The notes below the pieces were generated by a model. It was not told the DNA's origin. It was given only the letters and a program-made list of their open reading frames with translations, and ran no database searches. Below, one piece after another: positions 24,417 through 32,822 of a DNA stretch of 64,000 nt. The DNA is taken from assembly GCA_963593905.1 (NCBI GenBank), contig CAVBBL010000003.1:82157-146156 (forward strand). The letters run 5' to 3'. Both the position numbers and the translations under genes were made by a program. How positions within the stretch are numbered: the stretch's first letter is position 1; the number at the start of each line of letters is the position of its first letter. This DNA is from CAG-791 sp963593905 (lineage in GTDB: Bacteria; Bacillota; Clostridia; Lachnospirales; Lachnospiraceae).

Positions 24417-25628
24417 TTATTCTTCTGATCCGAAAAGTCTGTCGATCAGCTTATTACCCACAGCAAAGAAGTTGCCGCTCTTTTCCGCTTCCTTTTCATT
24501 GTAAAGCCAGTCATGTGTCTGAGGCTTTGTGCTGTCATAAAGCATATAGGGAATCGGCTTATCCGTGTGTGTCCTCTTAAGAATCGGCGTGGGATGATCC
24601 GGCATGATCAACATACGATATTCTACACCGGCCTGATCAAGCTTACCTTTCAGTCTGCCGATTACTCGCTCGTCCAGATACTCGATAGCCTGGATCTTTT
24701 TCTCTGCACTGCCCTGATGACCCATCTCATCCGGCGCTTCCACGTGGATATAAGCAAAATCATAATCCTCTTTCGTCAATGCGTCAAAGGCTGCATCAGC
24801 TTTTCCCTCATAATTGGTATGAAGGCCGCCGTTGGCGCCGGGCACTTCCACTACTTTCATGCTGCTGCCGGTGGCAATGCCCTTGAGCAGATCCACTGCA
24901 GAAATCATCACGCCTTTTTTTCCTGTCTTCTCTGAAAAAGAAGTCAGCGCCGGCTTTGTGCCTGCTCCCCAGAACCAACAGCAGTTGGCGGGATGCAGCC
25001 CCTTCTTTTTACGTTCCTGGTTTAAGGGATGGTCCTTTAAAAGCGTATAACTCTCCTTCATCATCTGCCGAAGCTTTTCATCCTGCGGCAAATACTGACC
25101 GATGGTCTGTCCCAACACATCATGAGGTGCAGTCAGCTCTGTGACGATACCCTTTTTCCAGATCAGGCAGTGACGATAGCTGGTCCCCACGTAGAACTGG
25201 TAGGTCTCATCCTGCATCTGATCCTTTACGGCATTTAAAAGGACAGCGCAATCCTCGGTGCTAATCTCATCAGCGCTGTGATCAATGATGGTCTGTTCCT
25301 CAAAGGGAAGGGACGGATCTTCGGAGATAGTGACAATATTGCAGCGGATCGCAATATCCGTAGGTTCCATATCGATACCGATGCTCAGCGCCTCCAGCGG
25401 AGAACGTCCGGAATAATAAATCTTCGGATCATAGCCAAGAACCGCCAGATTGGCTGTGTCAGATCCCGGCTTCATTCCCTTGGGAACGGTCTGTGTCATA
25501 CCAATCTCCGACTGCTTTGCCAGCGCATCCATCACCGGTGTTGCCGCCGTCTCCAGCGGTGTCTTTCCATCTAACTGCGGCACCGGCTCATCAGCCATGC
25601 CATCTCCTAACACTACGATATATTTCAT
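24417..25628 (-). CDS. ApgM-type phosphoglycerate mutase-like protein, probable homoserine kinase
   Basis: A 403 aa alkaline-phosphatase-superfamily protein of the archaeal-type cofactor-independent phosphoglycerate mutase family (COG3635). Metal-site and catalytic segments are visible: VVLGDGMADEP (residues 4-14), KPGSDTANLAVLGYDP (near 57-72), HVEAPDEMGHQG and MPDHPTP. Members encoded beside hom have been shown or proposed to act as homoserine kinase in bacteria lacking ThrB. Here it lies between hom and lysC, with no thrB in view, so that role is likely; a glycolytic role remains possible. The start is ATG 25628 with AAGGGAGG; the GTG-started extension lies in an LE-A leader. Confidence 0.85.
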   Translation of the reverse strand: MKYIVVLGDGMADEPVPQLDGKTPLETAATPVMDALAKQSEIGMTQTVPKGMKPGSDTANLAVLGYDPKIYYSGRSPLEALSIGIDMEPTDIAIRCNIVTISEDPSLPFEEQTIIDHSADEISTEDCAVLLNAVKDQMQDETYQFYVGTSYRHCLIWKKGIVTELTAPHDVLGQTIGQYLPQDEKLRQMMKESYTLLKDHPLNQERKKKGLHPANCCWFWGAGTKPALTSFSEKTGKKGVMISAVDLLKGIATGSSMKVVEVPGANGGLHTNYEGKADAAFDALTKEDYDFAYIHVEAPDEMGHQGSAEKKIQAIEYLDERVIGRLKGKLDQAGVEYRMLIMPDHPTPILKRTHTDKPIPYMLYDSTKPQTHDWLYNEKEAEKSGNFFAVGNKLIDRLFGSEE

Positions 25629-25750
25629 TCTTTCCTCCCTTGTCTGTGACAACGTCAGGCGAATTTTCCTGTACGATCATGCATGGATGCCGTAAACGAC
25701 ACCCACGCAGTTTGAAAGAAATGCCATCAGGCATTTCTTTCAAACTCACC
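25629..25750 (-). repeat. LE-A leader element between hom and the ApgM-like gene
   Basis: Hairpin 4 (GTTTGAAAGAAATGCC / GGCATTTCTTTCAAAC, about 25706-25745) and hairpin 3 (GGGTGTCG..CATCCATGC) are clear. Hairpins 2 and 1 are degenerate or replaced by AAAATTCGCC..GTCACAGACAAGGGAGG. A second GACAAGGGAGG word lies just upstream of hairpin 4, so the SD-bearing end is duplicated. Confidence 0.7.
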
Positions 25751-25790
25751 TCCCTTGTCGCTGCTTGTCTGCGACATGAATGATGCCTGT

Positions 25791-27017
25791 TCAGGCCTTA
25801 TCCTCCAACAGACGGATTTTATTCTTAAGCGTAGAAAGCTGTGCAGCCTTCTGATCAAACTCTTCCTCAGAGATGGGCGCTGTCAGGAAGGCGAACTCAT
25901 CCACTGCAGACTCACATCTTACCTTCTCAATATCCTCACCGAAAAGCTGCTGCGCCAGTTCCTTCTCGGCAAAACTCACTCTCACAAACATTCTGCGGCA
26001 AATCGCTTTGTAATCGGAGACTGCCACGGACTCGCTGCTCCAGGTGCACCCCACGGTGGTACCGGCATTGCGTGCTGCATCCACTACATCCGCCACTACC
26101 GCACTGGCGGTAGGATTCTTACCTGCTCCTCTGCCGTAGAACATCAGATTATCTACCATATTGCCGTGTACATAGACGGCATTAAAGACATCGCTGACAC
26201 TGTAAAGGGGATGCTCCTGCTGTACCAGGAAAGGCGCTGTGATGACAAAGATAGAGTCATCTGTCTCATTGCGGCGGCTGATGCCCAGCAATTTAATGGA
26301 CATGCCCATGCTCCTTGCATAATCGAAGTCTGCAGCTGTAATACTGCTGATGCCTTCACAGTGAATATCTTCATAGTGCACGGTCTTACCGCACATCAGG
26401 GAAGAAAGAATGGCAATCTTGCGGCAGCAGTCATGTCCTTCGATATCCGCCTCGGGATTGCGCTCTGCATAGCCCTTATCCTGGGCATCCCGAAGTACAG
26501 CATCAAAATCTGCTCCCTCTCTGTCCATTCTGGTCAGAATATAATTGGTGGTTCCGTTTAAAATGCCGGTGATGGCATCGATATGCTCTTGCACAAGGCA
26601 TGTATTCAAAGGTCTGATAATGGGAATACCGCCGCCCACACTGGCCTCGAAGAGATAGCTGCAGGCATTTGCCTTTGCTGTCTCCAATAGCTCCGGTCCG
26701 AAAGCAGCCACTAATTCTTTATTGGAAGTGCATACGCTGATGCCCTTCTCCAGCGCCTTTTTGCTGAAAGTATGTGCCGGCTCTTTGCCGCCCATAGTCT
26801 CGCAGATCACCTTGATCTCGGGATCCTGAAGAATAATATCAAAGTCATGTACCACTCTGTCGTGATAGGGACTGTCCGGGAAATCGCGCAGATCCAAAAT
26901 ATACTTTACATGGATACCCTCAGGAAACTGCTGCCGGATATCTTCCTGATTTTTGTCAATCACTTCTGCAACACCGCTGCCGACTGTGCCGAATCCCAAT
27001 ATTGCAATTTCTACCAT
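25791..27017 (-). CDS. hom: Homoserine dehydrogenase
   Basis: NAD(P)-dependent reduction of aspartate semialdehyde to homoserine. It is 408 aa. The nucleotide motif is AILGFGTVGSGVAEVI (residues 4-19); the catalytic core has GILNGTTNYILTRM and AERNPEADIEGHD. A short ACT-like tail follows (about 345-408). ATG 27017 follows GGAGAAG. It is preceded by the ACT-domain protein (30 bp) and followed, after an LE-A leader, by the ApgM-like gene. Confidence 0.96.
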   Translation of the reverse strand: MVEIAILGFGTVGSGVAEVIDKNQEDIRQQFPEGIHVKYILDLRDFPDSPYHDRVVHDFDIILQDPEIKVICETMGGKEPAHTFSKKALEKGISVCTSNKELVAAFGPELLETAKANACSYLFEASVGGGIPIIRPLNTCLVQEHIDAITGILNGTTNYILTRMDREGADFDAVLRDAQDKGYAERNPEADIEGHDCCRKIAILSSLMCGKTVHYEDIHCEGISSITAADFDYARSMGMSIKLLGISRRNETDDSIFVITAPFLVQQEHPLYSVSDVFNAVYVHGNMVDNLMFYGRGAGKNPTASAVVADVVDAARNAGTTVGCTWSSESVAVSDYKAICRRMFVRVSFAEKELAQQLFGEDIEKVRCESAVDEFAFLTAPISEEEFDQKAAQLSTLKNKIRLLEDKA

Positions 27018-27047
27018 TTGTTTCTTCTCCTATTCCTTTTATTCTTA

Positions 27048-27494
27048 CTACTCCCTGCCGGTCACTTTTACTTTTCGTACACCCGGACAATGTTCCAGAG
27101 CCGTCAGCATACTGCTGATATTGCCGGTGGTCTCCGTGATCTGAATGCTGATGCTTAAGGAGGCCACGCCGTTTAAGGGAATACTCTGATGAATGGTCAG
27201 GATGTTAGCCTGATTCTCCGCGATGATCTCCAGCATATCCGACAAAAGCCCTGTCTCATCATTGATCTCAGCAAACAAAGTCAATGTCGTCCCCGCGGAG
27301 CTGTCGTGGAATTCCTCCACGTCATCCTTAAACTTATAATAGGAGCTTCTGCTGATTCCTACCTTTTCCACCGCATCGTTGATGGTCCTGGCGCCCCCGG
27401 ATGCCAGAAGCTTGTTTACCTCCACAACCTTCTGCAGCACCTCCGGCACAGCTCTTTTTCTGATGAGATAATAGCCTGTTCCCTTACTGCTCAT
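27048..27494 (-). CDS. ACT-domain protein, UPF0735 / PheB type
   Basis: A 148 aa protein. The N-terminal half (residues 1-65) contains a helix-turn-helix-like segment (ARTINDAVEKVGISRSSYYKFKDDV), and the C-terminal half is an ACT domain (TLFAEINDETGLLSDMLEIIAENQANILTIHQ). The family is often found before hom and is thought to regulate aspartate-family or aromatic synthesis by binding an amino acid, but its mechanism is unproven. ATG 27494 has AGAGGAGC. It opens the operon from the promoter at 27561-27589. Confidence 0.88.
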   Translation of the reverse strand: MSSKGTGYYLIRKRAVPEVLQKVVEVNKLLASGGARTINDAVEKVGISRSSYYKFKDDVEEFHDSSAGTTLTLFAEINDETGLLSDMLEIIAENQANILTIHQSIPLNGVASLSISIQITETTGNISSMLTALEHCPGVRKVKVTGRE

Positions 27495-27560
27495 TCCTGC
27501 TCCTCTTATACTCGGCGTCAGCGTCTTTATTGTGCGGACATTTGTGCGCCAACGAAAGAT

Positions 27561-27589
27561 ATGTTACCACGGCTTTTTACCTATTGCAA
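27561..27589 (-). promoter_or_regulatory. Promoter of the ACT-hom-lysC operon
   Basis: Minus strand TTGCAA (27584-27589), 17 bp, TAACAT (27561-27566). The -35 overlaps the end of the upstream yfhO-like gene. Confidence 0.55.
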
Positions 27590-30169
27590 GGATTTATGTG
27601 TACTTTTTAAAGACCTATTTTGTGAACTATAGGCGTTTCCTGCCAAAAGCAATACCAGCAAAGCCAACGCTGCCGCAGAAATCCCGCAAGCCATTCTAAA
27701 GCCATAAGGTCTGTAATCAAATCGGATCTCATGCTCCCCTGCCGGCACGCACACTGCCATCAGTCCGTAGTCAGCCCGAATGATCTTTGTCTCCTGACCA
27801 TCCACCTTTGCTGTCCATCCCTTATCGTAAGGTACAGAGAAGAATACCAGATTTTCTTTATCCAATGCGGCGGTTGCTGAAAATCCGTCCTTATCAAAAG
27901 CAAAACTGCTGCATGCAGAGGATGCTCTATCGTCGCAGTATCCGTAAAAGGTATCCAAATCCATGGCCTCCTGCTCTGTATTTGTATCTTCCTGCATGAG
28001 ATGACCATATGCCAGTGCATCCTCCTGCGATAGGATCAAATCCTTTACCAACAGCCGATCTGCCGCATCGTCTTTTTCCATCTCGTCATAATTCTCCTGC
28101 GTCATATAATAGTCGAAGGTAAATCCCATGGGAATATAATGATAATTTTCATAGACATCATAGCCGTTGGTGTCAGACTTTACCAATTCATAACCGGACA
28201 TACCGCCCTTGTCCGAATAGGCGTTATCATGGGACACGAGAATATTCTCTATATAATATCGGACAGAAAGCAGCGCCCTGGCACCGATTCTGGAGAAAGG
28301 CAGATTGGACTCCACACTTCTTCGGATACCGATTCCATTATAGAAGCTGATAATGGAAGGGTTTACCGTACTCTCAAAGCAGTGGATGGTGGGATATCCC
28401 CACACCATCTCGTAGTTCGTAGAGGTGGAATCTGTTTCCACTCTCGAAAAAGTCTCTGTATCCGCTAACTCCGGCTTTGTCTGCAGCATCTGCTGCTGCC
28501 ACTTCACGCCGCCGGTCCAGGCGATGATGGTATTGCCGTTATAGAGCACTGCCATGGTGCAAAGCACTGCGCACATTCCCACCAGGAAGATGCTCCTTTT
28601 TGTGGCTCTTCCCTTCTTTTTATCCGGTTTCTGGATAAAGATCAGATAGATAAGCACCGGAATAGTAATGGCAGTAGAAATAAACTGCACGAGAAGTATC
28701 TTGGGGTTATCAGAAACGGTAAACCACTCCATGCTGCCGTCATCCTGCTGCACCGGCAGGCAGGCGCAAAGAATCAGCACAGCCAGAGCGGCAATGGTCA
28801 CAAGGCCGCCCCGTCTTAAACAGCGTCCCTTATCTTCATTTTCTTCCATTGCCTGTGCGGAAACTGCTGCCATCAAAAGAATGGGCAGATAATACCATCT
28901 GGCATAATAAGAAGCGTTCATGGCAGAGAAAACAGCATTCAAACCGGGAATGAAAGCCATCACCGCCAGTACGATCAAAAGACGTTTCTTCCAATCCTTC
29001 CGGTGCGTACCAAAATAGGCGATCACTCCTGTCAGCGCCATGCAGGGCATATACGCCGCCAGAGAAGAAACTCTTATGTTGTCATTGGTAAAAAGTGTTC
29101 CCTTGGCGATGAGATCCGGTGTCATAAACAGCGCTTTCAGGATAGCAAAATAAGTCTTGGAATCCGGATAGCAGATCAGGTCATAGCCGCTTGTCAGCTC
29201 ACTGAGCCGGCTATTGCCAAAGACCCCCGTCAAAGACTGCACCAAAAAGAAAGCCGCCAAACAAAGCCCCAATACCCCATAAAACAGCAAGTGCAGAATC
29301 TGCCTCAACGTCTGCCTGGGGGACTGGCTCATGGCAAAGCGCAGGATGTAATAAAGAATCAGAAAGATTACTTCGCCCACAAAGAAATAATAATTGAGCA
29401 CAGACATAAAGCCGGTCATCAAAGCAAAGGAAATCCCTGCTCGAACGACCGCTGCTCTCCACTCTCTCTTTAACCCTGCTCCGTTTCCGCTCTTTGCAAA
29501 CTCGGACATTGCCTGTATGAATCTGTCAAACACCAACAGATAGAGAGGGAAAAAGGCTGTCACCTCGTGGAAATGCTGGAAAACGATATTGCACATCTGA
29601 AAACCGGAGAAGCTGTAAAGTATGGCGCCCAGCATAGCCGCACTCTCTGTTTTGGTCTGGGTACGGATCCAGGCATAGCCGGTGGTCATGGCCGTGCCGA
29701 ATTTAAGTGCCATTAAGACAGGCATCATATAGGGAAGCCAAGCCTCCGGAAAAGGAATTGTCAGCCAGAAAAAAGGACTGCCCCAAAGATAAAAAGCAAA
29801 GGCGCCGCCCATATTGCTGCCAAGATCTACCCCCGCATTCCAGAAGAAATTTCCCTGCCGCACAGCCCGGTGTGCCAGAATATAAAAAGGCACCTGCTGC
29901 ACATTATAATCTCCATAGTAAAAAAATATTCCTCCGTGATAGATGATAAAAGGCAGCACTGCCAGCAAATACATCATCGTCCCGGCCAGAAACATCCTAC
30001 AGTATGGATGCAATGCTCTCCTTTTCTTCTTTCTTACAGAGCTGCTTTCTTGCGCCGGTGTTGCTTTTGTTTCTTTTTTTTCTGCATACTCTGTATCCAT
30101 ATCCACGTCGCCTGTATTTTCTGTTTGTGATTCGCACAGGGTGATCTGTGCAGATAATTGCTGTTCCAT
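27581..30169 (-). CDS. YfhO family polytopic membrane protein
   Basis: An 862 aa integral membrane protein with about a dozen membrane segments followed by a large extracytoplasmic C-terminal part and a last segment (ISAAALALLVLLLAGNA). Residues 1-45 are charged and cytoplasmic. The pattern YHGGIFFYYGDYNVQQVPFYILAHRAV and GSNMGGAFAFYLWGSPFFWL is typical of the YfhO family (COG4485), GT-C-like proteins tied to glycosylation of lipoteichoic acid or other surface polymers. The start is ATG 30169 with GAAAGGAAA; the 41-codon upstream extension is a read-through of an LE-A leader. Confidence 0.9.
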   Translation of the reverse strand: MEQQLSAQITLCESQTENTGDVDMDTEYAEKKETKATPAQESSSVRKKKRRALHPYCRMFLAGTMMYLLAVLPFIIYHGGIFFYYGDYNVQQVPFYILAHRAVRQGNFFWNAGVDLGSNMGGAFAFYLWGSPFFWLTIPFPEAWLPYMMPVLMALKFGTAMTTGYAWIRTQTKTESAAMLGAILYSFSGFQMCNIVFQHFHEVTAFFPLYLLVFDRFIQAMSEFAKSGNGAGLKREWRAAVVRAGISFALMTGFMSVLNYYFFVGEVIFLILYYILRFAMSQSPRQTLRQILHLLFYGVLGLCLAAFFLVQSLTGVFGNSRLSELTSGYDLICYPDSKTYFAILKALFMTPDLIAKGTLFTNDNIRVSSLAAYMPCMALTGVIAYFGTHRKDWKKRLLIVLAVMAFIPGLNAVFSAMNASYYARWYYLPILLMAAVSAQAMEENEDKGRCLRRGGLVTIAALAVLILCACLPVQQDDGSMEWFTVSDNPKILLVQFISTAITIPVLIYLIFIQKPDKKKGRATKRSIFLVGMCAVLCTMAVLYNGNTIIAWTGGVKWQQQMLQTKPELADTETFSRVETDSTSTNYEMVWGYPTIHCFESTVNPSIISFYNGIGIRRSVESNLPFSRIGARALLSVRYYIENILVSHDNAYSDKGGMSGYELVKSDTNGYDVYENYHYIPMGFTFDYYMTQENYDEMEKDDAADRLLVKDLILSQEDALAYGHLMQEDTNTEQEAMDLDTFYGYCDDRASSACSSFAFDKDGFSATAALDKENLVFFSVPYDKGWTAKVDGQETKIIRADYGLMAVCVPAGEHEIRFDYRPYGFRMACGISAAALALLVLLLAGNAYSSQNRSLKSTHKSLQ

Positions 30170-30311
30170 TTTTTCCTTTCTATGCCGCGGTTTACCGCGG
30201 CTGCGTGAAGAGAAATCGCGCAGGCGATTTCTCTGATACGATCGTGCATTGATGACGGTTACGGCATCAATGCAGTTTGAAGGAAACGCCATCAGGCATT
30301 TCTTTCAAACT
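30170..30311 (-). repeat. LE-A leader element before the yfhO-like gene
   Basis: All four hairpins are present in order on the minus strand: GTTTGAAAGAAATGCC / GGCGTTTCCTTCAAAC, GCATTGATGCCG / CGTCATCAATGC, AGAGAAATCGCC / GCGATTTCTCT, and GCCGCGG / CCGCGGC, followed by ATAGAAAGGAAAAA and ATG. Confidence 0.88.
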
Positions 30312-30428
30312 TCACCTTTCTTCGCCGCAATATATTTCTGCAGGCACAGTAAAAGGGTACAATATTCCCTGCAGAATACCATACCCCAAAACTTTGTATT
30401 TTCTGTTAAAAGTTCTCTTTATATAAGC

Positions 30429-30785
30429 TTACTTTTCTTCCGACTTATTCTCTTCCAGCTTATCCTCTTCTTCGCAAATGCCCAGAACCTTCTCCCCGTC
30501 CCGGAGCATTCTCTCAAATGCCATGGTATAGCCGTCATTGCCATAGTTAAGGCATCGGTTCACACGGCTGATCGTAGCCGTGGAGGCTCCTGTCTTTTCC
30601 GCAATTTCCAGATACGTCTTACCTCCCTGCAGCATAGCGGCTACTTCCAGTCGTTGAGACAAAGATAAAAGCTCGTTGACAGTACACAAATCCTCAAAAA
30701 ATTGATAACACTCTTCTTTATTCTGCAGTTTTAAGATCGCACCAAAAAGCTGATCCACTGCCTCTGTTTTAATTTTCTTATTCAT
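30429..30785 (-). CDS. YerC/YecD family TrpR-like DNA-binding protein
   Basis: A 118 aa helical protein with a TrpR-type helix-turn-helix: LSLSQRLEVAAMLQGGKTYLEIAEKTGASTATISRVNRCLNYG (about residues 43-85). It belongs to a small conserved Firmicutes family of unknown target. The acidic C-terminus (EEEDKLEENKSEEK) is unstructured. The start is ATG 30785 with AGGGAGG, 11 bases upstream; the 50-codon extension to 30935 has no SD. It is followed by an LE-A leader and the yfhO-like gene. Confidence 0.88.
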   Translation of the reverse strand: MNKKIKTEAVDQLFGAILKLQNKEECYQFFEDLCTVNELLSLSQRLEVAAMLQGGKTYLEIAEKTGASTATISRVNRCLNYGNDGYTMAFERMLRDGEKVLGICEEEDKLEENKSEEK

Positions 30786-31203
30786 CCGGTTATATGCCTC
30801 CCTTATCTGCTGTGTCAGACTTTGCAGATGCTGTCTTCTCAGCAGCCGATGACATTTTACCATTTTAGTGCAGTAAAGTAAAGGAGGGTTATTCTTTACG
30901 CCGCATCTCACACCGAAGTGCGACAGATTTCTCACCAGGTGTATATAATTTTTCTAAATGCAGATTCACACGAAAACAGATTTACACATAAACTGCAACA
31001 ATAACCGGTGTACCGCAGCACCGACTGATTCAAAGAACTCCATGCTAAAGTGTTAACTTTTACAAAAATCTTATAATAGACCTCTAAATTTTCATGTAAT
31101 TTGAAGCGTATTTCTTTACTTTTACCAATCGATATGCTATTTTAAAGATGTTGCTGAAAGCAACAGAGCATTTATTTTTTATTTTATTTTGGAGGTAGTT
31201 CAA
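30786..31203. other. yerC-csp divergent region
   Basis: A 418 bp region. It includes a TATAAT (31072-31077) that is the likely -10 of the cold-shock gene, giving a ~120 nt 5' leader with a GTTGCTGAAAGCAAC hairpin (31148-31162) and a T/A-rich stretch before the SD. Long structured leaders are usual for csp genes. No gene is seen in the left half. Confidence 0.6.
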
Positions 31204-31404
31204 ATGAACAAAGGTACTGTAAAGTGGTTCAACAACCAGAAGGGTTACGGCTTCATCTCCGATGACGAAGGACATGATGTATTCGTACACTACTCCGGAC
31301 TGAACATGGAAGGCTTCAAGTCTCTTGACGAGGGCGCTTCTGTTGAGTACGACGTAATCCAGGGTGAAAAAGGACCTCAGGCTGTAAACGTAACAAAGCT
31401 TTAA
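31204..31404 (+). CDS. CspA-family cold-shock protein
   Basis: A 66 aa single cold-shock domain, an RNA chaperone. RNP1 is KGYGFISDD (residues 15-23) and RNP2 is HDVFVHYSGL (about 26-35). The start is ATG 31204 with TTGGAGG. It is monocistronic with a terminator at 31545-31582. Confidence 0.96.
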   Translation: MNKGTVKWFNNQKGYGFISDDEGHDVFVHYSGLNMEGFKSLDEGASVEYDVIQGEKGPQAVNVTKL

Positions 31405-31544
31405 TTTACAGCGTACTAATGGATCAAGACAATGTGCCTTTTCTAAAATATAAGCTGTAACTGTTTTCTGCCGTCAGGCAGACAGATTCGTTACATCGGC
31501 GCTCGTATCTATGAATAGTGCCATATGGAATGAGCTAATTAGTG

Positions 31545-31582
31545 AATAAGAGCATCTGCTTTGCAGATGCTCTTATTTTATG
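31545..31582. terminator. Bidirectional terminator between csp and hisA
   Basis: AATAAGAGCATCTGC / GCAGATGCTCTTATT with a 3 nt loop and A/T tails. It serves the cold-shock gene and probably the convergent hisA-like gene. The rest of the 301 bp gap (31405-31705) only shows a small CTGCCGTCAGGCAG hairpin. Confidence 0.88.
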
Positions 31583-31705
31583 AATTCCATCATTATCTAC
31601 CGATTTATATCTCGAATCCTATTGCCAGTATCCTGCATCTTTGTCTGCCCGCAGATAAGGATGCAAGATGCAAATGGAACCAATTCTCCGATGATAGAAC
31701 CGTTA

Positions 31706-32659
31706 TTACACGCAGGCCGCTTGCAGTTCTTCCAACGAAAGACTCCCCCCAAAGAGATCCAGCGCACTTCCCACCGTCACATCCAGTCGGCCATTTGACA
31801 ACTGCCCCAGTAATGTAAGGTCCTCTAAGCTGTGGACACCGCCCGCATAGGTAACAATTCCTCCGCTCGCTTTCTGCCACTCTCCCAGAATTCTGGCCAC
31901 ATCCTCCTGAATTCCCTTTTTCTTTCCCTCTGCGTCTGCAGCGTGAATCAAGAATTCATCGCAGTGTTCTGCCAGCATATCCAGCGTTTCCTCACACACT
32001 GAAAGCTCTGTAAATTTCTGCCAACGGTCTGTCACAACACCGTAGGTTCCATCTGCCTTCTGCCGACAGCTCAGATCCAATACCAGATGCTCCCTTCCCA
32101 CCGTCTCTTCCAATGTTTTCAGCCGCTGCCAGTCCAGTCTGCCCTCTCGAAACACATAGGAAGTGACAATGACGTGAGAGGCTCCGGCCTTCAGAAAATC
32201 TACCGCATTCTGCGGTGTGATACCGCCTCCGATCTGCATGCCGCCCGGATATGCCTTTAACGCACCGAGTGCCTGCTCTTTGTCTTTTTCGTATGCTTCC
32301 GGTTCCAAAGCTGCCGAATTAAGAAGAATGATATGCCCACCGGGAAGATTCCTTTGGCAATAAAGAGAAGCATAATAGGAAGCATCTTCTTCGGAGACAA
32401 AGTTTTCCTGAAGGCTGCCCTGTTTTTCGCTCTCATCTGATTTTTGTTTTCGGCTTTCTTCCTTCCGGACATTCCACGCGCTTTGATTATCTTCCCCATC
32501 CTGCGCATGAACTTTTTTCTTTTGTGTGCCGAATATTTCTTTTTTAAAAGACGAACAGGCGCTGTAATCTTCCTTTTTCTCCTGCCGATCATGTAAGGAA
32601 CCTCCTACGATCTGTTTTACTTTTCCGTCGTGAATATCTATACAAGGTCTTATTCTCAT
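31706..32659 (-). CDS. hisA: Eukaryote-type HisA (ProFAR isomerase) with a long charged insertion
   Basis: Isomerase of histidine synthesis (phosphoribosylformimino-AICAR ribotide isomerase) of the plant/fungal HIS6-like type (TIGR02129), not the usual bacterial HisA. Typical segments are RPCIDIHDGKVKQIVGG (residues 4-20), GGMQIGGGITPQNA, GASHVIVTSYVF, LVLDLSCRQK, VVTDRWQK, HAADAEGK and GSALDLFGG. It is 317 aa where the type is near 260: residues ~24-83 are a Lys/Glu/Gln-rich low-complexity insertion in the loop that normally has about 10 residues. No other his gene is nearby. The start is ATG 32659 with AAGAGGAAG from an LE-A leader. Confidence 0.88.
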   Translation of the reverse strand: MRIRPCIDIHDGKVKQIVGGSLHDRQEKKEDYSACSSFKKEIFGTQKKKVHAQDGEDNQSAWNVRKEESRKQKSDESEKQGSLQENFVSEEDASYYASLYCQRNLPGGHIILLNSAALEPEAYEKDKEQALGALKAYPGGMQIGGGITPQNAVDFLKAGASHVIVTSYVFREGRLDWQRLKTLEETVGREHLVLDLSCRQKADGTYGVVTDRWQKFTELSVCEETLDMLAEHCDEFLIHAADAEGKKKGIQEDVARILGEWQKASGGIVTYAGGVHSLEDLTLLGQLSNGRLDVTVGSALDLFGGSLSLEELQAACV

Positions 32660-32822
32660 TTCTTCCTCTTTATGCCGCAGTTTATCTGCGGCTACGCGAG
32701 GAGAATCTCGCACAAGCGAATTCTCCGATGCGATCTCGAATGGATGACGTTTCTGTCATCCATTCGGTTTTACAGAAATGCTATCAGGCATTTCTGTAAA
32801 ACTTAGCTCTTTATGCCGCAGT
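32660..32822 (-). repeat. LE-A leader element between fbp and hisA
   Basis: Four hairpins in the usual order (TTTTACAGAAATGCC / GCATTTCTGTAAAA; GAATGGATGAC / GTCATCCATTC; GGAGAATTCGC / GCGAGATTCTCC; GCCGCAG / CTGCGGC) and the SD AAAGAGGAAG. An extra ACTGCGGCATAAAGAG lies immediately before hairpin 4, overlapping the fbp stop codon, so the hairpin-1/SD end occurs at both borders. Confidence 0.88.

Noticed and set aside
30170..30292. N-terminal extension of the YfhO protein
   Set aside because: The extra 41 codons are read-through of an LE-A hairpin element; the ATG at 30169 has a proper SD. The same reasoning removed extensions at 14296, 25652, 32713, 34793, 40210 and 63137.
30249..30668. 139-aa plus-strand open frame
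   Set aside because: Antisense to the YerC gene and an LE-A element; codon pattern is that of a shadow.
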